From Portulaca oleracea (taxonomy: Eukaryota > Streptophyta > Magnoliopsida > Caryophyllales > Portulacaceae), in the NCBI GenBank assembly GCA_029582165.1, contig CM055881.1:17350594-17414593 (forward strand): a DNA stretch of 64,000 nucleotides, written 5' to 3'. The position numbers and the translations under genes are program-made. The notes beneath the pieces are model-generated. The model did no database searches and was not told the DNA's origin. It saw nothing but the letters and a program-made list of their open reading frames with translations. Within the stretch, counting starts at the first letter, position 1. Each line of letters starts with the position of its first letter. Shown in pieces: positions 21,461 to 32,712 of the stretch.

Positions 21461-23106
21461 TGTTTAGACCCAATTCTGTGTCTAAATACCGCCTAAATCC
21501 TTAGGCTTTTAACTCGTTTCGTGGTTTAATTTCATAGTTTTTAATGCGTTTTTTGGTTATTTTGTAGATCTTGGAGCTTTCACTGAAAACGTAGCAAAAC
21601 GGGCCTTTTTATAGCATTCTTGGTGATTTCCCGAGCTGAGCCGGACCGGAAAATGAGGTGGAGTCGACCCGGGACCACACTCCCAACCTTTGGTGCCAAT
21701 TAGTGAAGTAACGCATGCTACGACCCTCGGATCGAGCGTTACATGCTTCGGAAAGAAGGAAGAACAAAGGGAAGGAAGCGGCGTAGCCCCACCACGAGCA
21801 TAGCACCGCTACCATAGGGGTAGCGCCGCCACCATAGAGGTAGCACCGCGACTGTGCTCAAAGTCACCACGGATTGTCATCGAAGAAGGTAGCGCCGCTA
21901 CCATATGGGTCGCGCCGCGACCTCACGATCCGAAGACCGTACCTACGGTCTCCAGGACCGTACCTACGGTCTCTCGAAGCTCGAAAACTCCCGACCTTTT
22001 TCGCTGGACAGAACATGACCGTGGCCACGGTCTCCTAGACCGTGACCACGATCCCCCTATGTTCTGCGCATGTTTTCGGCCTGAAGTGCTGCGTTTTGCC
22101 AACCAATTTTCACTTGTATATATATATCTCTTTCACGATTTCTTAGGAGAGCTATCTGGAGATAGACTTGGACATTTTTCCAACCTTGTAATTAGGGATT
22201 TTAGAGAGAGATTAGTAGGAGATTAATCTAGGGTTTTGGAGATTAGTGTTTGTTATTGAAGATTTGGAGATTCAAACAATTGAAAGATTGTTGGGTCATC
22301 TTTTTATTGCTTTCTCTTGTTCATCTACAACACTTTGATAAGTTTACTCTTCCCTTAACTCCTTTATTAATTACTTTGCTAATTACTTTGCTTGTTCTCT
22401 AATTGTTCTTGCTTGTTATTTGATTATCTTGCTTGTTTATGGTTGTTTGATGTTAGAAATCATGTTTAGGTTTGGTTTGGATGTTGTTAGCATGGTTAGT
22501 GTTATGATTAGTGGCTAGAAACCCTATGGGTTAGGGGGTAATTAAGGGTGTGAATGGGTGATTAGGTTTGGGTTTGCAATTTTAGTGAATAATTAGTTAG
22601 GAAATCGATTTCCCAATCCTATCCTTCCCTCAAGTGGGATGTATTTAGGTGCGAAAGCATCCCGAATACATCCAACACTTGTTGGAAGGTAGGAATTAGG
22701 ATAGTTAGTATTCTAGTTCGCGAAAGCGAATAGAAACTAACTAGGAAATTCCGTTCCTTGAACTCCCTAGGGTCTGTCGATGGACTTTGGGGAAGTTAAT
22801 CCGGACTATCCTTGAAAGAGGAAGCCCGATGGGTATTTTCTAACGGAGTTACCATTTGATTTCCCCATCTCATTACTCTCTTGTTGCAAAACCCATTTCC
22901 TCATCCCCGTTTGCATCCCGAAAACCTCTGAAGCCCATTTTCCATTCCTTGACCGACCTTAGCTTTGTTTCTTGCGTTGTGATCCCTTCAAACCGATATC
23001 CTTACCTTAGCAATCTCATCCCGACCATTGAATTAGTTTCTATGACCAAGGCCGCCATCTCCCTGAGAGAGAAAGTCAAAACCGAGGTCTTACAAACCGC
23101 TTTACA
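21461..23106 (+). repeat. Athila-like LTR A
   Basis: It starts TGTTTAGACC and ends CGCTTTACA just before the primer site (end position within 2 bp). TATA box TATATATATATC is at 22116-22127. Sequence is nearly identical to LTR B except for a cluster of one-base deletions at about 21780-21950. Confidence 0.9.
21785..22060 (+). promoter_or_regulatory. Palindrome cluster upstream of TATA, LTR A
   Basis: Units include GGTAGCGCCGCTACC, GTCGCGCCGCGAC, ACCGTACCTACGGT (twice) and the perfect 16-mer GACCGTGGCCACGGTC at 22017-22032. The cluster ends about 60 bp before the TATA box at 22116. Confidence 0.7.
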
Positions 23107-23111
23107 CAAAA

Positions 23112-23129
23112 TGGCGCCGTTGCCGGGGA
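23112..23129 (+). other. Primer-binding site, tRNA-Asp type, first interior
   Basis: TGGCGCCGTTGCCGGGGA directly follows LTR A. This is the usual Athila-type primer site. Confidence 0.92.
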
Positions 23130-23257
23130 GCCAGCACCCCTAGTTTTAGTTTCTTGGTTTTTGGTTATTTGAGTTTGCTTTCACGCTAGAAATCAGTTTG
23201 TGTCAATCCAAATGAATTTGATGCTTCTTCATTTTTTGTAGGAGTCTTCACGTTCTA

Positions 23258-25267
23258 ATGGGTGAAGCTCAAGCTGGTTCACCTCGTACCCTTCTATCAT
23301 ACGCCGTTCCATCATTGGGTACGATATGGCTACAAACATGTCCACTTGGTTCTTATTCTTCATGGGAGGCACTCAAAGGAGATTTTCTTCACCGTTTCTT
23401 TACGGCGGAGGAGACACACCGACTTCGAGCAGAAATTTTAAGTTTCAAGCAAGGGCCGGGAGAGAGTCTTTTCGACGCTTGGGTGAGATTTAAGAGTCTT
23501 CAACGACAATGCCCTCATCATAATTTACCGGATTGGATGTTGCTTCAACATTTCTATCATGGGCTCCGTGGTCCTCTTAGAGAATCTGTTGATCATGCGT
23601 CCGGAGGGATGTTTCTAAAGAAGACTGCGGAGGAAGCCAACATTTTTCTTCACGAGCTATCTCAGAATGTTCCTAGTTGGGGAGGCGTCCAAAATTCAGG
23701 AAATGGGGACTATTCTTTGGAACACAACCCCACTATCAAGCTTCTAATGGCCACCGTCCTTGATTTGCAGAAGAAGATGGTGGATGATGAGGTTTCCAAC
23801 CAGTTGAATTTAGCCCGAGGCATGCAAGCCCTTGCATCCACACTCGTTCCTAATGTGCAATCTTGTAAGTTGTGTTTTGGTCCACATCTCGAGCATCAAT
23901 GTGTGGAGTATCGTAAAGTAGAACAGGTGAATGCCATCTATTCCAACCAACTTTATTCCCATTCTTATGAGAATTATGAGCCTAGTTACACCACATTTGT
24001 CAACACGGTGTTTAACCCTGTTTCTCAACCTTATGGCCATCATGCATATTTTCAAAAAGAGTTCTCGCATCATCCCGCCCCACAACCCCAATTCTCTCAA
24101 CCATCCGAAGATACTATGATTGAAAAGTTATTGCAACAAATTGTGGCTAATCAAGAAAGTGAAGGTGCTCGCCTTAGAGACCTTGAAACCCAAATGACCC
24201 AAGCGGATTTAGAAGTTGAGCAAAACATAGTTGAGGAAAAGGAGGATGATGTTGTGGTTAATGAGGCCGAGGATGAAGAAAAAGAGAAGTTGGAAGAGAG
24301 GGTAGAGATTGAGAAAAGACGACAGAAAGGAAAGGAAGTTTTGAAGGAAGATATTCATGAAAACCTTTTGGAGAAACCCGTTCCATATAGACCACCAGCT
24401 CCATTTTCCGGGAGATTGGTTCAACACAAGAATGATGAGAAATTTTCCAGATTTATCGATATGATGAAGAAGCTCCAAGTTAATATACCATTTCTAGATG
24501 CTATGGCGGAGGTCCCTTCTTTCAAGAAACATCTGAAGGACCTTTTGACAAACAAGAAAAGAATCAAGGAGTCATCGACCGTTCATCTCACAGTTAGTTG
24601 CAACGCCATTATGGGAAGCAAGTATCCCGAGAAACTAGCCGATCCGGGTTGTTTCTCTATTCCATGCTTAATTGGTGATATGAGGATTGATAATGCATTA
24701 TGTGACTTGGGGGCAAGTGTGAGTGTCATGCCGCACTCTATATGTAAGAAGCTGAACATTGATGACTTGACCCCTACAACTATCAACTTGCAACTTGCGG
24801 ACCGAAGTGTTAAGAAGCCCTTGGGAATATTAGAAGACATCTTGATTCAAGTGGGAAGTTTCCTTATCCCTTGTGACTTCGTTATTTTGGAGATGGATGA
24901 GGATTGGAGAAATCCTATTATTCTTGGTCGACCCTTTTTAGCCACTGCAGGAGCTACCATAGATGTGAAAAGAGGCCGCTTGTCTCTTCATGTGGGTAAG
25001 GATTATATTGCTTTTGACATTGACCCTTCAAGGGTGAAATCCCACAAGGAACCTCACTTTAGGGCTAATGCGGTGTTAGGCATCTTGGATGAACCACAAA
25101 AGGAGTCTTATTTCCTTGATGTTGAGCCCGATGATTGGGGAGAAATCAAATATCTAAGGGATTCGCATCCACTTCCAAGTGAATTTGAGGATATCTACTA
25201 TGATCATCCTCTCAAAATTATTCCATGGCGCGCGGAAGGAGATTTCTTTGAGCGAAACCTATGTTGA
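23258..25267 (+). pseudogene. Athila gag-protease, internally deleted but open frame of 669 aa
   Basis: The frame starts MGEAQAGSP and stays open for 669 residues. The gag domain has WEALKGDFLHRFF, SLFDAWVRFKSL and LPDWMLLQHFYHGL. A gag spacer with a CX2CX4HX4C-like CKLCFGPHLEHQC sits at about residue 205. After an acidic/basic linker comes an aspartic protease with CDLGASVSVMP (Asp near residue 481) and IILGRPFLATAGA. The N-terminus is deleted: after SLGT the frame jumps to WLQTCPLGS, whereas the second gag start at 32713 has different, longer sequence at that point. No RT follows; the sequence passes straight to the noncoding end-of-pol phrase ATGGGAGGCACCCCAT at 25661. It is therefore a structural-protein remnant with coding frame kept. 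Confidence 0.85.
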
Positions 25268-26109
25268 GTGCAACAACGTCAATGCAATGATTTTCAAAGG
25301 TCCTAGGCACGGTAAACCACCAAACACCAAATTGAAGTTACTTTCTACTTCTATTTCTTCATGGCCTACAAGTTTTTAAGGAAGCGAGCTTCGTTCATTC
25401 CCAAAGTTAGGAAGTGTTAGAAGAGAAGAAAGAAGCGTTGGTGGAGGAAGCCAAAGAAAATTATACCCGGATTTCCTAGGAGAATGACCAAACCACCGGA
25501 AGAGTATTCCATGACAACCACAACTCTTTTTAAGAATCGTGGGAAAAAGAGGAAGAAGAATTGGTGGAAAAGGTTGATAATGTTTTTGGTTTGTGTCCCA
25601 AGGATTCCAAGAATCAAGTAAAGTATTTAGGTTAAGCTAGGGACCTAAAACTAGCGCTCTATGGGAGGCACCCCATAATTTTTAAGTTCCTTTCTCATTC
25701 TTTTTAGTTTTTGCAATTTTTGCAATTTTATTCTTTTTCTTCTCTTTAATTTTTCCGTTTAGTTTTCTTTAGGTTTTTCTATTTTTCTTGTCTTTTTAAT
25801 TTTTCTTTATTTCTTTCTTTGTAATTTGATGTATTAGTTTTAAGTTCAAAAGAAAAAGTTTGAAAAAAAAAGAGGAAAAAGGAGGTGGAAAATAGAAAAA
25901 GATGAAGTTGAAAATAAGAAAATTGGAGCTTGGAGGGAGGAAGTAGTGTGAGTGATTTTGGTTTTTGAAAAAAAGAATGATGTTGAGAGAATTTGAGAGT
26001 AAGAAAAAATAAATTCTAGGTTGACTGTGAGGAAGTGTGGAAAAATCGAGTGTTGAAGTGTGAAGGTTTTTGGGAGTTTGTATTTCTGAAGTGTTGAAAA
26101 CAATTTGGA
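25268..26109 (+). other. Post-pol noncoding DNA; RT, RNase H and integrase absent
   Basis: A short lysine-rich stretch is followed by CTAGCGCTCTATGGGAGGCACCCCATAA, a phrase I associate with the end of pol in Athila-type elements. Then comes T-rich and purine-rich noncoding sequence. No RT, RNase H or integrase motif occurs in any frame, so a large internal deletion joins protease to the post-integrase region. Confidence 0.6.
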
Positions 26110-26325
26110 AGAATTGCCAGCAAGTAGGTAGCAGGCGCTACCCAATGTGTAGCACCCGCTATACAGCGTACGGCAGCAGCAACGAAGCGCCAGGAGCCGA
26201 CCGCAGCTACGACAAAGGAAGACCGTGCCTGCGGTGAGACGAGCAGCGCCCAGCAACTCCCGCAGCTTTCACCATGTCGCGCCCGCAACAGTGTCGGTCG
26301 CGCCCGCGACCTGACACTGTCAGCG
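26110..26325 (+). promoter_or_regulatory. Internal palindrome cluster upstream of ORF-1
   Basis: Outside the LTRs but built the same way: GTAGCAGGCGCTAC, GTAGCACCCGCTAT, ACCGTGCCTGCGGT, GTCGCGCCCGCAAC and GTCGCGCCCGCGAC in about 200 bp. A TATA-poor CCCTAAAACCCC and a strongly pyrimidine-rich leader (26350-26470) follow, then ORF-1 about 1 kb on. It may be an internal promoter for ORF-1; this is inference only. Confidence 0.45.
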
Positions 26326-27371
26326 GCTTATCTCGGCCCTAAAACCCCGACTTTTTTCACTTCTCTCATTTCTTTTCTCACACACTCGACTCTCCCCCTC
26401 TCTACCAGCCTACGCGACCGCAAAGACCCCCCCACACTCACACCCTTCCATCCCTCTCATTCATCAATTCGACCCACATCTCTCCTCCATTTTCGAAACC
26501 TTGCCCTAATTCCTCTCCTCTGCTGCGAAACTTGCTGCTGGAGTTTCGATTTCTGCCCAGATATTGTCCTAGCTGTGCGATATTGTTCAAGCTCTGGTTC
26601 CACACATCTAAGTGAGGTATTCCTTGTATCAATTGTGCGAAACCCTCTCCCTTTCTCTTGCATTTGGTCCATTCGTCATGCTCTGCTGGGTTAGGGTTAG
26701 AATTTGTCAATTTTTACACATAAATTCTGCCTCACTGTGTTGCTGAATTCGATTTGTTGTGTTCTTGCTCAGTGTTGCGTGTGTTAGATTGCTGTTTTTC
26801 ACCTGTTGAAACACACACACACAGTGACCTATTTCAGTGTGTTGGGTGCCTTGTGTTGAACTCGAATGCTAGGTTCTTGTGTGGTGTTAGCGCGATTAAT
26901 TGTTGCAATTCGTCTGTCAAAACACAAGCATGCTAGTCACACTAAAAGTTTGTCAATTTTCTGTGCATAATCTTGCTTTGCTGTGGGCTGAGTTTGAGTC
27001 CTATGTTTTTGCACTAGTGTCTTGAGTATTTAGTTGTGATTCTTCATTCGTTGAAACGCTTACAAATAGGCTGTGCTAAAAGCCTCTACCCAGAATCATA
27101 CACTTGCACAACGCACTTAGACTAGTGTGCTATTCCTTTTGTACTCTGTTTCTGTTTGTTGTGTGTTATTTGGTTCATTTTGACAAGCAAAATCGTTCCT
27201 CTTTGGTGAATACAAGTTCAAAGTGCTTCGATATGAGGTAATCTTTAGTGAATTTTGTGCATAAGCTTTTCAAACTCACATGTTTGTTGCTTGTGTCGAA
27301 TTTTTGTTTACCTTTGAGATTAGGCACTATTATTCCTAAAAGTTCTTGCCGAGCCTTGCTTTTGGTTCATC

Positions 27372-28217
27372 ATGAGTGGAAAGAGCAAGCGTTCACGAGT
27401 CAAGGAAGCTTCTTCATCGCAACTCGGTCCATCTTCTTTCACAAAGGACCGTTACAAAGCGCAACCGGCCACATTAATTCGATGTGAGCCTGATGCGAAT
27501 GTGACCTTCCGAGACGAAAAGCATAGACAACGGTATGAAACGCTCCAAGCACGGAAAATATGTGCACGGGATATCTATGATGCGGCAACAATCGAAGCCA
27601 TCCATTGCAAGCCAAGCTTCGATTATCTCATTTGTGTTCTTGGTTGGGAGGTATTCATCATGATCGATGAATCGATTGTGGACCAGCCCATCCTCGAATT
27701 TTTAAGCTCCTTGAAAGTTCACAATGATGGCAAGAAAGATGCGCATTTTGAATACCGGGTCGCCAACAAAGATAAGAAGTGCACCTTGAAGCGTTTTTGC
27801 CGAAGGTTGGGGTTGCCCGAGGATGGGAGATTTTATGAGCGACGTGCGAATTTTGATGAGCAGCAGGCAATGAAGGACTTGACCTGTTGGAGGAGGATGA
27901 ATCATGGCACGAGAAATGGACAACCACGCTATCAATGCTCCCGCAACTCTAAGGGGCGTGATTTTTGCAATCTAGTTGTTCGAATCTTCCATAGAATCGT
28001 GACAAGTTCAGTGTTTGGGAGAGATGATGGACGCCCCAAGGTTCGGAAAGATGATCTCTTTGTGATCTACAATGCAATGAGGGGTAAAAAGGTAAACACC
28101 GGATCTTGCATTCTACATTGCCTTTGGGAGATTAGCATGGAACCCCGACCTACTACTATTGGGATGGGGCACATCATCTGCCACTTCCTAGTTCAAGAGG
28201 GTTTCAGAAATATTTGA
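27372..28217 (+). pseudogene. ATHILA ORF-1 protein, 281-aa open part
   Basis: Starts MSGKSKRSRVKEASSS with a basic N-terminus and carries the conserved blocks CKPSFDYLICVLGWE, DQPILEFLSSL, RFCRRLGLP, DFCNLVVRIFHR, KDDLFVIYNAMRG, CILHCLWE and MGHIICHFLVQEGF. This matches the ATHILA ORF-1 family, which lies downstream of pol at the envelope position in Athila-type elements. No signal peptide or membrane segment is evident. The frame ends at 28217, but homology continues in other frames to about 28893: an acidic EEE-rich stretch, a coiled-coil-like Q/L-rich part (LLETQQELLHAQQ) and a Pro/Tyr-rich tail. Stops and a frameshift therefore truncate an original protein of roughly 500 residues. The minus-strand remnants at 18130-20860 are a second copy. 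Confidence 0.75.
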
Positions 28218-28893
28218 AGAAGTGGACTCCACGCTATCATCCGGATCCTATCGACAAAGTCCGGTTGTAGAAAATCAATATCCTCGCCAATCACCCAACT
28301 GCCACGGTCTATTGCCATGGGCATGACAGCAAAACAGAGATTCTCTTGGACCCGGACTATGCTGAACAATGGTTGGATATCACTAAGGAACGCAACTGGT
28401 CTTGTGGTCAGGTTCCTAGTGATCACAAGGTGGGTGGTCCAGATGTGTCTAGTGGTGAAGAGGAGGACAATGAAGAGGAAGAAGGGGAAGAAGAAGTAAA
28501 TGAGGAAGAAGAAGAGGAGGATCCCAGCCATGGCGAAGCTAGTGGAAGTAGAAATCATCCATGGAAAGCTTCGCTTTAGCATCTCAACTCTCAATTTGAT
28601 CAAATGAGGGTTGACCTTCGAAAACAACGAACGCTACTCCAAGGTCAGCATAATCTGTTGGAGACCCAACAAGAGTTGCTACATGCCCAGCAGTCTACGC
28701 TCAACAATGTGCATGCACATCTTTAAAGGCACGAGGTGTACCTTCAACAACAAAACCAGTATTGGCGTGACTGGGGGTATTATCACTACTCCATTGCAAA
28801 CCATCCCCCGGCACCACCAGAGTATATAAACCGCCACTACCCCACCTACTTTCCATACTATCCATATCCTCCCCCGGGAGGATCCGAGTATTG
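28218..28893 (+). pseudogene. Degenerate C-terminal extension of ORF-1
   Basis: Reading across frames gives DPDYAEQWLDITKERNW, an acidic run, a heptad-like glutamine/leucine segment at about 28585-28720, then a PPPAPPEYINRHYP type tail ending GGSEY near 28893. At least three stop codons interrupt it. Confidence 0.6.
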
Positions 28894-30879
28894 ATTTGTA
28901 AGTGTCCCCATTCCCACTTTACTCTCTTCATTGATTTTATTTACATTGTTAGTGTTAGATAAGTGTGGGGGAGTGCTTTATGGAAAAGCTAGGAGGTGTG
29001 TCGGTTAGTTGGTTTTGTTGAGTTCGTTGTCCCCATGGTTTGAGTTGTTTTGTTTTCATTGCTTCATCATTAATTAGGCCGGTTATGAGAGTTGATACAC
29101 CCTCAATTCCCGCCTCAAACTAGTGAGATTCCGGGTTGAGGTTAGTTAGTGTCAATGTAAATATTGTGAATAGTTTGTCTTTTCTTTAGCTTTTAGTCTC
29201 TAGTGTCTTGTTTTGTTTTTGTTTTTGTTTTTTTCTTCTTTTATGCATGCGAACACCCACACTTATTATGTTTTTCTTGTTTATTCCTAACACGAGTGTG
29301 ATATTTTCCTGGATCGCGGATTGGTTCGCTATTTATTTGAAGACCCCGAGGTAACCTCTTTTCGCACTCTTTGAATGTGTATATATTGATCCTTGTTGCA
29401 TGCTTGATTTTTCTTTTGGGTGGCGAGCCCCTTTGAGTGTTTGTGTTGGGATTATATTGCTGTTGGAGCCGTGTGGGCTCGGGTCGCCACCATTTGCTTG
29501 ATAGTTGTTTTTGTTTGTTTGTCTTTATAGGTTCTCTACCTTTTTCTTGTGGCACCTTCCCACAATGAGGACATTGTGGCGTTTTAAGTGTGTGTGTGGG
29601 GGAGGGGGGGAGATATTCTGTTTCAAGGGCAGATCACCTAGTAGTTTTGATCTTTGTTTTCTTAGTTTTTATGTGAAAAAGGAGAAAAAAGGGAGTGAAA
29701 GCCTTAAAAGTTTTTCTTTCAGTTTTGTTTTCGCTTTGTTTTTGCTTTGTTTCTTGGATCTTGTTTTCGAAATTGAGAAGTCGTTCTTAATCTTCTTTAA
29801 AAGAAACCGGTCTGAGCGTTTTCGACCCTGTCTCGGGTACTAGTCATGACTTATTACTTTAGATGTCCCTCATCAAGTGTCTAGTGAAACCCCCGTTTCT
29901 TTTCACGTTCTGGTTGATGTCGGGAGATTCTTAGGGTTTGTGTCCGAGCTTGTTTTGTTTCCCTTTTTAGCAAATGCAAAGTCAAAAAGAAAGAAAAAGA
30001 AAGAAAAGCTACAATAACCGGATTAAGTGGAGCGTGTCGTTGAATGACATCAACCACAATACACTTAGCCAACCTACACGGGCCCGGTATTAGCGGTACG
30101 ACGCTATTACCCCTTAAGCTCCTCCCATATTGAATTCTCGGCGGAGGTGTGTATGGAAAAGACTGTATTGGGAGGTAAAACCCCATATTTGGGCCGTCCA
30201 ATTCCCGAAAGTAAGGCTAATACCGACCTATAAAAAGAAAAAAAAAAGAGAAAAAGAAAAAACAATTTTGTTGGGATTACCCAACCCCAAAAAGAAAAGT
30301 TTGAGCATTAATAAAGTGTGGGGCCTCTCCTTGCATCACCTACGGCCCTCACCAAGCCAAGGGCGACCAAATGCGAGGAAGGGCAGCTCGTTCCTTGTTC
30401 GTTTTGTTGTTTTTGAGCTCGGGCATGAGTCCTTGGAGTCTTTTGGATTCGGTTGGAACCCACTACCACTTACGCACATGGGGTTTTGCTTGACATTAGG
30501 TGTCGGACATCGAAAATTTCAAAGACTGACTTTTGCTTAGGATAGGTGTTTGTAAGACGCTCATAACGGTTCCTTTTGGAGGTTTAATAACGTTTTCCTG
30601 ATTTTAGATTTCGAGATCTTTTGAAGCAAAGCTGTTGTTTTTCTTTTCCTTTGTTTTCTTTGGTTTTGTTTTCACTTTCCCTCTCTCCTTTTTCTTTGGC
30701 ATTTGTGGGTATAGCCGCTACAAACCCTCACGAGTCCATCTCGTCCACCCGGGCTGCCGGGGGGTTCAAAGGGCTTGGTGCATACGCTAAATGCACTCGT
30801 TTCCTCCCACGAAATAGGAGTTGGTGTTTAGTTTTTCTTATTTGTTTTGTCTTGTTTTGCTCGGGACAAGCAAAAGTTT
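28894..30879 (+). other. 3' noncoding region of the Athila-like element
   Basis: Pyrimidine/T-rich sequence with no domain. A second GTGTGGGGGAGGGGGGGAGA purine run occurs near 29592-29611, a possible internal purine tract. Homologous inverse sequence is at 15541-18130. Short ORFs here are low-complexity. Confidence 0.6.
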
Positions 30880-30892
30880 AAGTGTGGGGGGG
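30880..30892 (+). other. Polypurine tract before LTR B
   Basis: AAGTGTGGGGGGG ends directly at the TG of LTR B. Confidence 0.85.
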
Positions 30893-32561
30893 TGTTTAGA
30901 CCCAATTCTGTGTCTAAATACCGCCTAAATCCTTAGGCTTTTAACTCGTTTCGTGGTTTAATTTCATAGTTTTTAATAAGTTTTTTGGTTATTTTGTAGA
31001 TCTTGGAGCTTTCACCGAGAACGTAGCAAAACGGGCCTTTTTATAGCATTCTTGGTGATTTCCCGAGCCGATCGAGCCGGACCAAAAACCGAGGCGGAGT
31101 TGACCCGGGACCACACCCCCAACCTTTGGTGCCAATTAGTGAAGTAACACATGCTACGACCCTCGGATCGAGCATTACATGCTTCGGAAAGAAGGAAGAA
31201 CAAAGGGAAGGGAAGCCAAAGGGTAGCCCCCGCCACCCTGAGCGTAGCACCCGCTACCATAGGGGGTAGCGCCCGCCAACATAGAGGTAGCACCCGCGAC
31301 CTGTGCTCAAAGTCAGCCACGGATTGTCATCTGAAGAAGGTAGCGCCCGCTACCATATGGGTCGTGCCCGCGACCTCCTGATCCCGAAGGAGACCGTACC
31401 TACGGTCTCTAGGACCATACCTATGGTCTCTCGAAGCTCGAAATCGCCTGACCTTTCTCGCTGGACAGAGCATGACCGTGGCCACGATCTCCTAGACCGT
31501 GACTACGGTCCCCCTATGTTCTGCGCGTGTTTTCGGCCTGAAGTGCTGCGTTTTGCCAACCAATTTTCACTTGTATATATATATCTCTTTCACGATTTCT
31601 TAGGAGAGCTATCTGGAGATAGACTTAGACATTTTTCCAACCTTGTAATTAGGGATTTTAGAGAGAGATTAGTGAGAGATTAATCTAGGGTTTTGGACAT
31701 TTGTGTTTGTTATTGAAGATTTGGAGATTCAAACAATTGAAAGATTGTTGGGTCATCTTTTTATTGCTTTCTCTTGTTCATCTACAACACTTTGATAAGT
31801 TTTCTCTTCCCTTAACTCCTTTATTAATTACTTTACTAATTACTTTGCTTGTTCTCTAATTGTTCTTGCTTGTTATTTGATTATCTTACTTGTTTATGGT
31901 TGTTTGATGTTAGAAATCATGTTTAGGTTTGGTTTGGATGTTGTTAGCATAGTTAGTGTCATGATTAGTGGCTAGAAACCTTATGGGTTAGGGGGTAATT
32001 AAGGGTGTGAATGGGTGATTAGGTTTTGGTTAGCAATTTTAGTGAGTAATTAGTTAGAAAATCGATTTCCCAATCCTATCCTTCCCTCAACTGGGATGTA
32101 TTTAGGTGCGAAAGCATCCCGAATACATCCAACACTTGTTGGAAGGTAGGAATTAGGATAGTTAGTATTCTAGTTCGCGAAAGCGAATAGAAACTAACTA
32201 GGAAATTCCGTTCCTTGAACTCCCTAGGGTCTGTCGATGGACTTTGGGGAAGTTAATCCGGACTATCCTTGAAAGAGGAAGCCCGATGGGTATTTTCTAA
32301 CGGAGTTAGCATTTGATTTCCCCATCTCATTACTCTCTTGTTGCAAAACCCATTTCCTCATCCCCGTTTGCATCCCGAAAACCTCTGAAGCCCATTTTCC
32401 ATTCCTTGACCGACCTTAGCTTTGTTTCTTGCGTTGTGATCCCTTCAAACCGATATCCTTACCTTAGCAATCTCATCCCGACCATTGACTTAGTTTCTAT
32501 GACCAAGGCCGCCATCTCCCTGAGAGAAAGACAAAACCGAGGTCTTACAAACCGCTTTACA
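30893..32561 (+). repeat. Athila-like LTR B
   Basis: It is preceded by the purine tract and is the shared middle LTR of the tandem. TATA box is at about 31574-31585. It keeps the fuller two-base-centre form of the palindromes. Confidence 0.9.
31215..31530 (+). promoter_or_regulatory. Palindrome cluster upstream of TATA, LTR B
   Basis: The counterpart of the LTR A cluster, with GGTAGCGCCCGCTACC, GACCGTACCTACGGTC and GACCGTGGCCACGATC. TATA is at about 31574. Confidence 0.7.
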
Positions 32562-32566
32562 CAAAA

Positions 32567-32584
32567 TGGCGCCGTTGCCGGGGA
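32567..32584 (+). other. Second primer-binding site, tRNA-Asp type
   Basis: An identical TGGCGCCGTTGCCGGGGA follows LTR B, showing that LTR B also serves as a 5' LTR of a second interior. Confidence 0.92.
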
Positions 32585-32712
32585 GCCAGCGCCCCTAGTT
32601 TTAGTTTCTTGGTTTTTGGTTATTTGAGTTTGCTTTCACGCTAGAAATCAGTTTGTGTCAATCCATATGAATTTGATGCTTCTTCATTTTTTGTAGGAGT
32701 CTTCGCGTTCTA

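Noticed and set aside
26016..26288. Cys/Arg-rich 90-codon frame as a gene
   Set aside because: It covers the internal palindrome cluster on the opposite strand; composition explains the odd residues.
29505..29843. Phe/Cys-rich 112-codon frame as a membrane protein
   Set aside because: It is in T-rich noncoding 3' sequence of the Athila-like element and is not kept in the homologous minus-strand copy.
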